This document shows, one piece after another, positions 35,991 through 44,406 of a stretch of DNA of 64,000 nucleotides. Both the position numbers and the translations under genes were made by a program. The stretch lies in the IMG/VR virus record IMGVR_UViG_3300042386_001233, positions 62,001 through 126,000 of that record; one strand, given 5' to 3'. The notes under the pieces are model-generated. The model saw only the letters and a program-made list of their open reading frames with translations. It was not told the DNA's origin and did not search any database. This DNA comes from a virus. The stretch's first letter is position 1, and each line of letters starts with the position of its first letter.

Positions 35991-36569
35991 TTAAATATGT
36001 ACATACCAGCAAGATATTGATTTTTCAAAAACTTGGGCAGAATGGCCGAAAATCTCTTCAACCGCAGTTGAAACCCCTTTTTCTTGATAATCATGTCCTG
36101 AGACGATTCCTCCTTTTTTAATTTTAGGCAACCATGCTTCTATATCTTTTTTTACATAATCGTACCAGTGGTTTCCGTCTATAAAAACAAAATCTAATGA
36201 TTCGTTTTCAAACAATGATGCGGCAGCAGAACTATCACTTTTTATAAGTTCAACAAAATGATTACATCCAACTTTATTTAATCTATTGACAACGAAATTA
36301 TACTTGTATTCACCAAGTTTTTTTAATCTATCTTCGTCAGACAAACCTTTTGTGTCATACAAAGATTCAATTTCTTCTTTGCCTGCCCAGGTGTCAAATA
36401 AATCTACTCCGTAAATTTTTACACCATCTTTGCTTTTGATTTTTTGCGCTAAAAAACTAATTGACAAGCCAAAAAACACACCAACTTCAACAAAAGTTTT
36501 AAAATTTTGTTTTGATATGAATTCGTAAAAGCTAGAATAGTTGAAATAATTAGGTTCATTTTTTACCAT
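35991..36569 (-). CDS. Class I SAM-dependent methyltransferase (Methyltransf_24-like)
   Basis: 192 aa from the ATG at 36569 with GAGG 8 nt upstream; the GTG at 36578 is unlikely. Motif I is FVEVGVFFGLSISFL (E-x-G-x-x-x-G) near residues 26-40. DFVFIDGNHWYDYVKKDIEAW is the metal-independent D-G-x-H motif typical of small glycan or cephalosporin-type methyltransferases, followed by KKGGIVSGHDY. Probably acts on a sugar or peptidoglycan-like group. The intergenic gaps on both sides are larger than elsewhere. Confidence 0.8.
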   Translation of the reverse strand: MVKNEPNYFNYSSFYEFISKQNFKTFVEVGVFFGLSISFLAQKIKSKDGVKIYGVDLFDTWAGKEEIESLYDTKGLSDEDRLKKLGEYKYNFVVNRLNKVGCNHFVELIKSDSSAAASLFENESLDFVFIDGNHWYDYVKKDIEAWLPKIKKGGIVSGHDYQEKGVSTAVEEIFGHSAQVFEKSISCWYVHI

Positions 36570-36618
36570 TGGCAACACCTCTTTTCTTGATTTATATATT
36601 AAGCCTACTTTTATTATC

Positions 36619-37449
36619 CTATACTTCCTTGTAGTTTTTAATCACACCGTTACAGAAATCATTTAAATGCGTATTTATATCAAGAACTTTAGAGCCTCCG
36701 CCATAATGAACCCAATAAAAATCTTCCGGTGCGGAGTTTGGGTCATGTGGATTTTTCAAATAAAATAGGAGAGAAGAGTCAATACCTTTAACTATCAGAT
36801 TACTATTTTTGGATGGAAGATATTCGGTCTTTATTAGTTTTGATAATGCAAAAGCCAATAATTCATCATATGAATTCCTATCCATTTGCTTTTCGTAGTT
36901 AATTAGCGATTGAGATTTTAGAGCATATACTACTCCCAAACACCATTTTTTTTGTTTTTCAACAGACCATTCTATAAGTTCTTCAATAGTAAAACCCCAA
37001 ACTTTGTAAAAGTCATTTGGATCCCATTGTTTTGTGCTTTTTATAATTTTTTCTTTAGCATCGAAGGAGCCACCGTCTCCGACCAACATTTCCGATTCTC
37101 CCAACATATCTTTTACAGCTGAGTTAAAATCAACTTTGCCAAACAAATACATGTCGGAATCAACCCAGCAAATAATTTCTTCTGGATGTTCTTTTGCAAC
37201 TTCAATGCACTTCGTAAATTTTTGCAAGTTTGAACTTGTTCTCCAAACTTTTACTCCTATATTATTCAAAAAATCCAAGTATTTAGATTCTTGTATATCT
37301 GATATTACATAGATATCTTGTGGAAGCAGCCCGCCATTTTTAATCAGTGAAACAGCGTGGGCCGCCGCAAACATCGGATAACGATATTGTCTTTCAAAGG
37401 GCGGTTCTTGGATCCACCCGGTCCATCTTGCAATCATCACTATTTTCAT
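36619..37449 (-). CDS. Putative GT-A glycosyltransferase
   Basis: 276 aa. IICWVDSDMYLFGKV near residues 92-106 is a D-S-D (DxD) motif on a hydrophobic strand, as in GT-A enzymes such as GT8 or related families. The front (AAAHAVSLIKNGGLLPQDIYVISD) resembles the first Rossmann-like part; YWVHYGGGSKVLDINTH is the late histidine region. It is an independent gene with short spacers on both sides. Confidence 0.6.
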   Translation of the reverse strand: MKIVMIARWTGWIQEPPFERQYRYPMFAAAHAVSLIKNGGLLPQDIYVISDIQESKYLDFLNNIGVKVWRTSSNLQKFTKCIEVAKEHPEEIICWVDSDMYLFGKVDFNSAVKDMLGESEMLVGDGGSFDAKEKIIKSTKQWDPNDFYKVWGFTIEELIEWSVEKQKKWCLGVVYALKSQSLINYEKQMDRNSYDELLAFALSKLIKTEYLPSKNSNLIVKGIDSSLLFYLKNPHDPNSAPEDFYWVHYGGGSKVLDINTHLNDFCNGVIKNYKEV

Positions 37450-37458
37450 ATTTATTCC

Positions 37459-37572
37459 TTAATTAAACCTATCAATTAGCCATTTTTCAGACCTACTATT
37501 ACTTGAGGGACCAATTAAATTACACCTAACTAAACTCTTTTTTCCAGCACATATCTGTGTATTAGTTCTCAT
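37459..37572 (-). pseudogene. Short protein-like frame, probable gene remnant
   Basis: An ATG at 37572 opens a 37-codon frame overlapping the end of the upstream GT gene and ending at a TAA at 37459. It has a sensible amino-acid composition (LVRCNLIGPSSNSRSEKWLI) but no ribosome-binding site. It fills most of a 112-nt gap. I read it as the tail of a deleted gene rather than an expressed peptide. Confidence 0.3.
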
Positions 37573-38191
37573 AAGAACGATAAGGGCTTTGAGTATATTT
37601 TTTGTTTTGTCTCCAGTCAACATGTATTAAATCTATATGTTCAAACAAATTAACGATAACAACGCCAGATTTTTCGGCATTTTTTCTAAAATGATTTTCG
37701 CAATGAAGAACTCCCAAGTTCCAATCTTTGTTAAAATCATAACTTATTTTTTTGTACACCCAAGCATCTTGTGAACAAATAGTAGATATGTGTTTTTTAT
37801 TGTCTGGGTTGTGATCTGCTGCTGATGGCACTATATTACCATCTTTGGTCAAATCTTTTCTTGTCAATAAGTACAGTGTTTCTTCCCATTCGTTTATTTT
37901 ATCCAAAAAACACAATGATTCATCAAAATAAACATCAGAATTAGATAGTATTTTTATATCTTCTGGATATTCTTTATCAGCATAGTCCATCCACATTTTA
38001 TAAGAAAGTCTTGTTTGTATTGGAACAACAATCAACTTTTTATTGAAAATTGTGTCAAATTCGCAATTATCAGTAAATAGAACTAGTTTGTCTATTCTTT
38101 CATTAGAAAGGTTTTGATATAAACAGTAAAGATTGTAAGTTAGAATTTCGGGTGTGGCTTTGAACCACTGGGTGAATAGTATTTTATTCAT
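37562..38191 (-). CDS. Putative GT-A-like glycosyltransferase
   Basis: 209 aa from the ATG at 38191, with AGGA 5 nt upstream. DIKILSNSDVYFDESL near residues 78-93 holds N-S-D-V-Y-F-D, a DxD-like acidic turn after a hydrophobic strand. Further motifs are LVLFTDNCEFD, and a histidine-bearing NLGVLHCENHF end. It fits a small inverting GT-A enzyme. The stop-start sequence TAATG at its start joins it to the decayed methyltransferase remnant. Confidence 0.5.
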   Translation of the reverse strand: MNKILFTQWFKATPEILTYNLYCLYQNLSNERIDKLVLFTDNCEFDTIFNKKLIVVPIQTRLSYKMWMDYADKEYPEDIKILSNSDVYFDESLCFLDKINEWEETLYLLTRKDLTKDGNIVPSAADHNPDNKKHISTICSQDAWVYKKISYDFNKDWNLGVLHCENHFRKNAEKSGVVIVNLFEHIDLIHVDWRQNKKYTQSPYRSYEN

Positions 38192-38317
38192 TAAGTCCTC
38201 GTGCATACAACTATGTCAGCAGGTTCGGGGATGGTTTCTTTTCCGGGCATTCCTGGGTCGTACTCGCATATAGGGAACGGCTTTTCTAACCATTTCTATA
38301 TTCTGTGTGTTGCTCAT
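38191..38317 (-). pseudogene. Remnant of a frameshifted, truncated methyltransferase gene
   Basis: On the minus strand, after a 1-nt shift from an ATG at 38317 (M-S-N-T-Q-N-I-E), the frame reads WLEKPFPICEYDPGMPGKET, then IPEPADIVVCT, ending in a TAA at 38191-38193. This is the ...YDP...P-x-P-A-D-[IL]-V-V-C-T stretch that precedes D-V-L-E-H in a family of SAM-dependent methyltransferases. The D-V-L-E-H part is absent and the upstream reading frame carries a TAG. It is therefore a decayed fragment cut off by the downstream GT gene. Confidence 0.65.
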
Positions 38318-38397
38318 GCTTACTCTCTATAAAATTCAGATGTAGATAAACCACGTTTCACATCTACTCCTTTGACTTTGGTCTAATTTAAATTTTT

Positions 38398-39030
38398 TCA
38401 CAATAATCTGCGCATCAATTCTAAATCCTCTAGTGTATCTAGTTGAAAACTTCTATATATAGGCATATTTACTATGCCCATTTTCCCGCTATATCTCAAA
38501 CCGGATTTTATTAAGCATTCTCTTTTAGTTATATAAATAGCACCATTTTCTACCCATTTTGCCTCCACATCTTGTCTCATTGGACGAGAAGTTGTGTCCC
38601 AATTGTCTGGACTTGTATTTAAATCCCACCTAGGATTCCAGTGTTCCTCATATGCACTAAAAATTGAATCATATTCGTTTATCATATCTAAACCACGATT
38701 AATATCATCTGGCAAAATTAATGGAGATGTTGGCTGAATAAAAACCAAGATGTCAAAATCTTGAAGACTAGCAAAGTGCAACAATGCTTCTTCGCTTTTG
38801 GATTTGTCTCCTGAAATATTTTCTGGTCGTTTAACTACATTAGATCCTAATTGCATGGCAACGCTAGCAATTTTATCGCAATTAGTGCTAACCCATACAT
38901 CATTGGCTTTGGATGCTTTGGCTGCGTCTATTGTATACTGGATTAAAGGCTTGCCATTAATATCAATGATATTTTTACCTGGTATGCCTTTGCTTCCTCC
39001 TCTAGCTAATATAAGTGTTTTTATATTCAT
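38398..39030 (-). CDS. neuA: CMP-nonulosonate synthetase (NeuA-like)
   Basis: 210 aa. The start TLILARGGSKGIPGKN is the diagnostic CTP-binding signature (A-R-G-G-S-K-x-I-P-x-K-N) of acylneuraminate cytidylyltransferases. QPTSPLILPDDI and the late FQLDTLEDLELM are further family blocks. It activates a nonulosonic acid (sialic, legionaminic or pseudaminic type) as CMP-sugar. Together with the NeuB-like gene 1 kb upstream it defines a nonulosonate pathway; no NeuC epimerase is seen in the window. Confidence 0.88.
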   Translation of the reverse strand: MNIKTLILARGGSKGIPGKNIIDINGKPLIQYTIDAAKASKANDVWVSTNCDKIASVAMQLGSNVVKRPENISGDKSKSEEALLHFASLQDFDILVFIQPTSPLILPDDINRGLDMINEYDSIFSAYEEHWNPRWDLNTSPDNWDTTSRPMRQDVEAKWVENGAIYITKRECLIKSGLRYSGKMGIVNMPIYRSFQLDTLEDLELMRRLL

Positions 39031-39087
39031 AATGTTTTATTTTATTTCTTTTACTCCCCAAATGTGTAGTACTTTTTTCATTTATTT

Positions 39088-40122
39088 TTAAGCCACTTTA
39101 TATTTTTTAAATATACTTGTATAACCAGATAAAGACTGCTTGCTTAAAATCTGGCATGTTTTTATTATGTTTTCACGCACGCTTTCGTTATTTTCTAAAT
39201 AGTATTTAGTTAAATTATAAATTTCGTTAATTTGTTCATCTAATAATGGAAATGTAAAAACGACAGGGTTTTTATACTCTAGTATTTTTTGGATGTGCAT
39301 AGTTTTATCACTATTACTTTCAAAAAATATACAAGGAGTTCCATTGAGAGATGCCATTATTGATGGATGAAATCGTCCAGAAATATAAACCTGAGCCATT
39401 TGTAGTTCTTTCATTCCCTGGTCTATATCACATTCTTTCGGTATTAATTCAAAGCCATGATCTTTAGCCAATTGTTCCATCCAATAATCTCCACCGCAGT
39501 TTTGCACTAATTTTACTTTTGCTAGTCCAGAAATCTTATCTATTAATTTTAAATATGATAATTTTTTATTTTCTATTTGATCATGATTAGGAGGAGATGA
39601 TCCCCCGCCCAGCAAAATATAATCTCCTGTTTTTATTCTGTGAGATTGCCAAGTAAACAACGCATCCGGGATATATGAATAGTCTAATTTGCTATCAATT
39701 AAATAACCCGAAATCGGATCTCTAATCACCAATTCACAACACTTAGACCAAGCTTTAAGTGCCCTATTATACGTTTCGTTATCAAAAGGAGTCTTTGGGC
39801 ATTTTGAAATCATTGCATTGACATATAAACATTTTTTGTTTATTTTGCCACAATATTCAATAACCATTAGATGTTTATCAAAATCATTCCTAATAGGAGA
39901 TCTAAATATTGGACTTCCTTCTCCATTAATTATTACTATGTCACATTCTTTTATATTTTTTTCTATTTTTGTAAAATCAGTTTTTATCAGTTCATTATTG
40001 CCAATCTTTAAAATTTTATCGGGTTTTAAAGCAGATTGTATTATTTGTAACAATGCTTTTGGAGTGGATCGACACCCCCAATTAAGCTGGTCTACATTAT
40101 ACCCTATATATAAAATTTTCAT
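39088..40122 (-). CDS. Polysaccharide pyruvyltransferase family protein
   Basis: 344 aa. YIGYNVDQLNWGCRSTPKAL at the front, DIVIINGEGSP near residues 60-70 (the G-E-G-S motif) and VYISGRFHPSIMASLNGTPCIFFESNSDK near 230-258 are the blocks of the polysaccharide pyruvyltransferase (WcaK/CsaB) family. It adds a ketal-linked pyruvate or a related acyl group to a glycan. It overlaps the neuB-like gene by 4 nt. Confidence 0.8.
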   Translation of the reverse strand: MKILYIGYNVDQLNWGCRSTPKALLQIIQSALKPDKILKIGNNELIKTDFTKIEKNIKECDIVIINGEGSPIFRSPIRNDFDKHLMVIEYCGKINKKCLYVNAMISKCPKTPFDNETYNRALKAWSKCCELVIRDPISGYLIDSKLDYSYIPDALFTWQSHRIKTGDYILLGGGSSPPNHDQIENKKLSYLKLIDKISGLAKVKLVQNCGGDYWMEQLAKDHGFELIPKECDIDQGMKELQMAQVYISGRFHPSIMASLNGTPCIFFESNSDKTMHIQKILEYKNPVVFTFPLLDEQINEIYNLTKYYLENNESVRENIIKTCQILSKQSLSGYTSIFKKYKVA

Positions 40123-40943
40123 TTTCTTAAACTACCCCTCTTTATTTTTTCATTTTCAAATAATATTCTTGGACCAATAGGATATTTTGTAGAATTTTCT
40201 ATATCCCTAATGCCTTTTACTAACTTAAATACACCAGCAGGCTCCAAACTACTTAAATGGTCACTACCCCACATATTATGATTCAATGTAATGTGCCTCT
40301 CGATCCATTCTGCTCCTATTGCTACGGCAGCAAAAGTAGAAACTAATCCATATTCATGGCCACTATAACCTATTTCTTTATTTTTCCATTTATTTTTAAG
40401 CCATTTGATATAGTTTAAGTTTATTTCTTCTACCGGACAAGGATATGTACTATTAGTATGCATTATAATGTCTGGATTGCATTCGTTTATACATCTACTT
40501 ATTTCTTCTTCAGTGCTCATGCCCGTAGAGATTATAAGTGTTTTGAATTTATTTCTAACATATTTACACAAATCTAAGTCTGTGATAGAAGCAGATGCTA
40601 TCTTAGTAATGTCTGAGTATTTGCTCATGATTTCAGCGCTGGGTTTGTCCCATACACTAGCAAAAAAAATAATATTTTTATTGTCAGCGTATTCTTTAAT
40701 TTCTTTAATTTGTGCTTCTTCAAACTCTATCTTTTTTTTGTAGTCTAGATAAGACATGTCTCCCCAAGTAGTAGATCTAATTTTATTTTTTTGATTTTCT
40801 GGAACACAAAGCTCTGGAGTTCGTTTTTGAATTTTTACAAAATCACACCCAGCAATAGACGCTATGTCTATTAATTGTTTGCATATATTAGCATCGCCAT
40901 TATGATTAATGCCTATCTCGGCTATGATTTTAGTTTTAAACAA
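40119..40943 (-). CDS. neuB: Nonulosonic acid synthase (NeuB-like)
   Basis: 274 aa. AEIGINHNGD at the front is the NeuB signature; VKIQKRTPELC, YSGHEYGL, ERHITLNHNMWGSDHLSSLEPAG (metal and PEP-site block) are present in order. It condenses PEP with a hexosamine derivative to form a nonulosonic acid. The usual C-terminal SAF/antifreeze-like domain (about 60 residues) is missing, making it shorter than the typical 340-residue enzyme; several phage homologues may also lack it. It overlaps the fragmentary gene upstream by 8 nt. Confidence 0.9.
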   Translation of the reverse strand: MFKTKIIAEIGINHNGDANICKQLIDIASIAGCDFVKIQKRTPELCVPENQKNKIRSTTWGDMSYLDYKKKIEFEEAQIKEIKEYADNKNIIFFASVWDKPSAEIMSKYSDITKIASASITDLDLCKYVRNKFKTLIISTGMSTEEEISRCINECNPDIIMHTNSTYPCPVEEINLNYIKWLKNKWKNKEIGYSGHEYGLVSTFAAVAIGAEWIERHITLNHNMWGSDHLSSLEPAGVFKLVKGIRDIENSTKYPIGPRILFENEKIKRGSLRK

Positions 40944-41223
40944 GGGTATTGTCCCGTTCTGTCTCTATGGGTTCTAAAAATATTACTCCGCGCCTTGCTC
41001 CTGCGGCTTCTTCATTGTATCTGTAGACGTATTTGTCTTTGCCATATACTATATCAAAAAATTGGATGACTGGTGGGCCGAATCTACACATATACTCTGT
41101 TGTTATTCCTTCAAAACTTCCAGTTTCTAATAGTAAATCAGGCTTATGCTTTTCAATTAGTTTACTATATTCTGCTTGTAAGAAGTAATCTCCATTAAAA
41201 GGATTTAACCCTAATGTATTCAT
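40936..41223 (-). CDS. Truncated methyltransferase-like protein
   Basis: 95 aa. Residues 30-46 (DLLLETGSFEGITTEYM) are the motif I of a class I SAM methyltransferase (E-T-G-x-x-x-G), with a typical helix before it. The next motifs (D-x-x-P and beyond) are absent; the remainder YGKDKYVYRYNEEAAGARRG is unlike the family. It is probably a deletion product that is still an open frame. The stop overlaps the neuB-like start. Confidence 0.45.
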   Translation of the reverse strand: MNTLGLNPFNGDYFLQAEYSKLIEKHKPDLLLETGSFEGITTEYMCRFGPPVIQFFDIVYGKDKYVYRYNEEAAGARRGVIFLEPIETERDNTLV

Positions 41224-41243
41224 GTGTTTAATTCCTTATTATT

Positions 41244-41963
41244 TTACTGTACTGTGTTTTTGAAAAATTTTAAACCTGTTATTAAACTATTTGGTGTGCC
41301 GTTATATACCGATACGCCTCTTTTTTCACACAATTCGCCATACTCACGGTATGAATTATTCATTTGATTCAGTATATTTTTTTGTCTTTCAAGATCTGAA
41401 TCGTTACAAACGCCTCCACGGCCCGTAAACCAAAACCACTCATTATACCCCATCCTAGACAAAACACTCTGAGATTCATCATAAAAATGTTTTGTTTCAC
41501 CAATATGGTTTACCCAACTATGATCTATTCCCATAACAAGTACTTGGTCAATGCTCTCTTGCTTAGCAACATAATAACCCATTTGCAAACCAATCTGAGC
41601 TATAGTTTCATAATGTCCCATGCGGTTTGGTATAGTTTCTGGGAATTGTCCATCATTATCCCAATAAATAACTTCATTATTTACAAATAAATTGTTATTT
41701 GTAACAATATGCTTATCCTTGATATGAATTAATACTTTTGTTTTTTTGTTTACACAAGTTTCACACTCTTTAAACCACGCAACTCCCATTTCATAAGTAA
41801 TAGGATGGTGCAAATGTCCAAAAATATGATACTTTACATTCATATTCTGAAATTCTGGGTGAACAAAAAAATTACTAATTGTAACACAAGGATTATCTTT
41901 TATTTTTTTTAAATCTTGGTCCTTAATAGATGGGCCGCAAGCAAATACATAGCAAGTTTTCAT
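41244..41963 (-). CDS. Putative sialyltransferase-like / DUF115-like protein
   Basis: 239 aa. The start YVFACGPSIKDQDLKKIK followed by TISNFFVHPEF matches the C-G-x-G/P-S-x-K/L...N-x-F pattern at the front of CstII-type GT42 sialyltransferases and DUF115 proteins, both CMP- or NDP-sugar-related Rossmann enzymes. DQVLVMGIDHSWVNHIGETKHFYDE supplies a later D-H and H block. With neuA and neuB close by, a CMP-nonulosonate transferase is a reasonable guess, but a non-sugar DUF115 protein cannot be excluded. Confidence 0.5.
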   Translation of the reverse strand: MKTCYVFACGPSIKDQDLKKIKDNPCVTISNFFVHPEFQNMNVKYHIFGHLHHPITYEMGVAWFKECETCVNKKTKVLIHIKDKHIVTNNNLFVNNEVIYWDNDGQFPETIPNRMGHYETIAQIGLQMGYYVAKQESIDQVLVMGIDHSWVNHIGETKHFYDESQSVLSRMGYNEWFWFTGRGGVCNDSDLERQKNILNQMNNSYREYGELCEKRGVSVYNGTPNSLITGLKFFKNTVQ

Positions 41964-42113
41964 ATATAATATTTTTTATAAGTTTTTATTGTTTCGTTAA
42001 AGTAATCATCATATATTGTTTTTAATGGTAATATTTCATTATACATACTCAATGATGTATACTCTTGATGCATTACAACATTTCGCAATTATCAACAAAT
42101 AGTACTTCATTTA
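41960..42113 (-). pseudogene. Decayed gene remnant with single-base frameshift
   Basis: On the minus strand one frame reads INEVLFVDNCEML and stops; shifting by one base at a GAAATG tract continues as NVVMHQEYTSLSMYNEILPL and onward to KTYKKYYI and a TGA at 41960-41962, which overlaps the next ATG. Restoring one A in the GAAA run joins both parts into a continuous protein end of about 45 residues. The 5' part is missing. It is the 3' tail of a lost gene of unknown type. Confidence 0.5.
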
Positions 42114-42958
42114 TGCCTCATGTGAAACTTAATTGTTTTGGACAGCCCATAATCCATATCAGTGTAATCAAATTTAAAGTTAGTATTTTTTGGAGAGTTA
42201 GCCGAAACAATTTGTTTTGAATTGTTGTATTTTATATCTATGCTCCTATTCATCTTATCCATAATAAGTTCATGTAGATTTTTTATTGTTATTGTATTCT
42301 TTGTATTAAAAACTATCTTATTACAATACACATTATTGTTTAAAAGGTGTTCTACTATTTTCAATATGTCATCTATGTATAATAAGTTAACTTGAGTTTT
42401 TTCATTACAATCAACAAATACTTTATCGTAGTTAGAAATCTTAAATATGGAAGCAGGAACAATCCTACTTTGTTCGCTAAATAAATCGTGCTCTCCATAG
42501 GCATTAGTCAAAAAAAGACACAATATCTTTATTTGTTCGGAGTAAGCTTTGATATAATAGTCTAAAACTTTCTTTGATAACAAATACCCAGAGTTGTTTT
42601 TTATCTCTGATAGATGAACATCACTTTCACTATATTGTTCGGCATCTCCGAAAACTCTGTATGTTGAAAATACTACTAATTTTGTTTTGAATTTTGAGCA
42701 CACAGAAAAAACATTGTGTAGAATTTTGTTGTTTCTTTCAAATATTTCTAAGTCATCAATATTACCTATGGAACTGCCGACCACTCCAGCACAGTTGATA
42801 ACGACTGTTGGCCTTATGCTATTAAGGTAAACAAACAATTCTTCATAATTTTCTAAGTTCAGATTGTCATTATAAAATACTTGGGAGTTGAATTTGCTTA
42901 TGAAATTCTTGCCAAAAAAGCCCCTTGATCCCAATATTAAAACTTTTTCTGCGTTCAT
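42107..42958 (-). CDS. NAD-dependent sugar epimerase/reductase (RmlD/WcaG-like)
   Basis: 283 aa. VLILGSRGFFGKNFI at residues 6-20 is the G-x2-G-x2-G dinucleotide-binding loop. VVINCAGVVG, VVFSTYRVFGD (Ser/Thr) and the catalytic Y-x3-K in SGYLLSKK (about 123-130) complete a short-chain dehydrogenase/reductase of the GDP-fucose synthase or dTDP-rhamnose reductase type. It prepares an NDP-deoxysugar for the module. ATGA overlap with the methyltransferase gene upstream. Confidence 0.8.
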   Translation of the reverse strand: MNAEKVLILGSRGFFGKNFISKFNSQVFYNDNLNLENYEELFVYLNSIRPTVVINCAGVVGSSIGNIDDLEIFERNNKILHNVFSVCSKFKTKLVVFSTYRVFGDAEQYSESDVHLSEIKNNSGYLLSKKVLDYYIKAYSEQIKILCLFLTNAYGEHDLFSEQSRIVPASIFKISNYDKVFVDCNEKTQVNLLYIDDILKIVEHLLNNNVYCNKIVFNTKNTITIKNLHELIMDKMNRSIDIKYNNSKQIVSANSPKNTNFKFDYTDMDYGLSKTIKFHMRHK

Positions 42959-43668
42959 GTCTTTATAGCAAAAGCTACTCCGTAACCAATCTCAGTAAAA
43001 CAATAATCAGTTAAGTTATTATGTTTGCTTATTACAGATTTCCATACATCTAATAAATAGCGGTGTTGAGGATGAGATATGTCATCAAAAACAAGAACTC
43101 CACCCACAGAAAGATAAGGTATAACATCTTCTAAATCTTTGGTTGCCCCCTCCGCAGAGTGATCTCCGTCTACGGTAATTAAATCAAATTTCAAATCTGA
43201 ATTTGTATTAAAAAAAGACGGTAATGTTTCATGACTGTTGCCGTTGATAAAATGAACTTTGCCACAATGTTCATGACGAGATAATTCTTGTTGTACAAAA
43301 TTTGATCCGGGATTATCCATATTGGCATAATTAGACACCCACATATCAAAAGCACAAATATCAACCGAAGGACATCCTCTTACAACAGTGCACGCAGACC
43401 GACCACGACGAACCCCTATTTCTAAATAATTTTTTGGCTTTAAAACTTTAGAAGCAGAGTATAATACATTGATAATATCCAAATAGAACCAATTTTTTCC
43501 ATAAAGATTAATACATTTGTTATACCATCTGTCAAGATATTTAACATAATCGTCTGTTGCTAATTGACGATGAAAAGATAGAATCTCTTGCCATGTTTCA
43601 TGGCTAGATGCTATATTAACCAAAGTAGCAGGATTCAAAAAAGCTTCACCGTAAAATTTTTTAGTCAT
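42955..43668 (-). CDS. Class I SAM-dependent methyltransferase
   Basis: 237 aa from the ATG at 43668; AAAGGAA is 8 nt upstream of it but only 2 nt from an earlier ATG at 43674. Motif I is KNYLEIGVRRGRSACTV near residue 80. FDLITVDGDHSAEGATKDLEDV (D-G-D-H) and LSVGGVLVFDDISHPQH are the later blocks of the Methyltransf_24 family. It is likely to methylate a sugar. It is one of three such enzymes in this module. Confidence 0.8.
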   Translation of the reverse strand: MTKKFYGEAFLNPATLVNIASSHETWQEILSFHRQLATDDYVKYLDRWYNKCINLYGKNWFYLDIINVLYSASKVLKPKNYLEIGVRRGRSACTVVRGCPSVDICAFDMWVSNYANMDNPGSNFVQQELSRHEHCGKVHFINGNSHETLPSFFNTNSDLKFDLITVDGDHSAEGATKDLEDVIPYLSVGGVLVFDDISHPQHRYLLDVWKSVISKHNNLTDYCFTEIGYGVAFAIKT

Positions 43669-43710
43669 ATTCATTTCCTTTAAGAAATCTTCTATCGTTC
43701 CAAGAACTCA

Positions 43711-44406
43711 TCAACATTTCTCCTTTGTCAAAAATTCTTCAATTGTAATCAAATTCAAGTAATAATTTCTTTTTGCGGCAAATTTATTGAACTCATAAAA
43801 AGGATTATCAAATTCGCAACACTTTTGACTTCCTTTTTTTATTATGCCCACCCCCATATCTTCGGTGTTCACAGAGTACATCTCTAAATCTGGTCTTGTT
43901 ACTCTCATCTTGTAGAAAGTTTTCCAAACAGTTCCATTCCAATATCCCAAATTAAAACCATAAGTGACTTTGTCAAATTGATTTGTTGAGACTTTGTACT
44001 GATAATCTTCTCGGGCAGTATGAATAGTTGCTGGATTTATGTCGTGAACTACAATTATCCCAGACGGACTCAGGTGGTTTAAGGAATTTAGTATGTCTTT
44101 TTCAACTTGCTCAGCAAGATGCAAGCCGTCAATAAATATTATGTCCCACTTATAATCTTTGTTTAAGTCCAAAGAACCCATATCAAGTAATTCAAAGAAT
44201 TTATCTGATGTAAATTTGTATGTTATTTTGTGATATTCTTCTGCAATTTTAGGATCATAATATTTTTCGTGTCCAGGGTCCACGGAATGTTTTGTGGGAC
44301 ATTCTATTTTATTAAAACATTCATCCGGTATTCTGACCCCTATTTCTAGATAGTTTTTGAATTTTTTGGTTTTTATCAAGTAATTTATTATATCATTTCT
44401 CCACAT
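43711..44406 (-). CDS. Class I SAM-dependent methyltransferase
   Basis: 231 aa from the ATG at 44406, which has GGAGG 8 nt upstream. KFKNYLEIGVRIPDE (motif I, with an unusual I-P in place of the second Gly stretch), WDIIFIDGLHLAEQVEKDI (D-G-L-H) and LSPSGIIVVHDINPATI form the usual order. The changed motif I may lower SAM affinity. It overlaps the upstream glycosyltransferase gene by 14 nt. Confidence 0.75.
   Translation of the reverse strand: MWRNDIINYLIKTKKFKNYLEIGVRIPDECFNKIECPTKHSVDPGHEKYYDPKIAEEYHKITYKFTSDKFFELLDMGSLDLNKDYKWDIIFIDGLHLAEQVEKDILNSLNHLSPSGIIVVHDINPATIHTAREDYQYKVSTNQFDKVTYGFNLGYWNGTVWKTFYKMRVTRPDLEMYSVNTEDMGVGIIKKGSQKCCEFDNPFYEFNKFAAKRNYYLNLITIEEFLTKEKC

Noticed and set aside
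39031-39087. 14-codon frame MKKVLHIWGVKEIK between neuA and the pyruvyltransferase gene
   Set aside because: Possible remnant or leader, but too short to support any claim.
43675-43710. Very short frame after the methyltransferase gene at 43711 (about 16 codons)
   Set aside because: Too short, no ribosome-binding site; the gap is better read as leader of the next gene.
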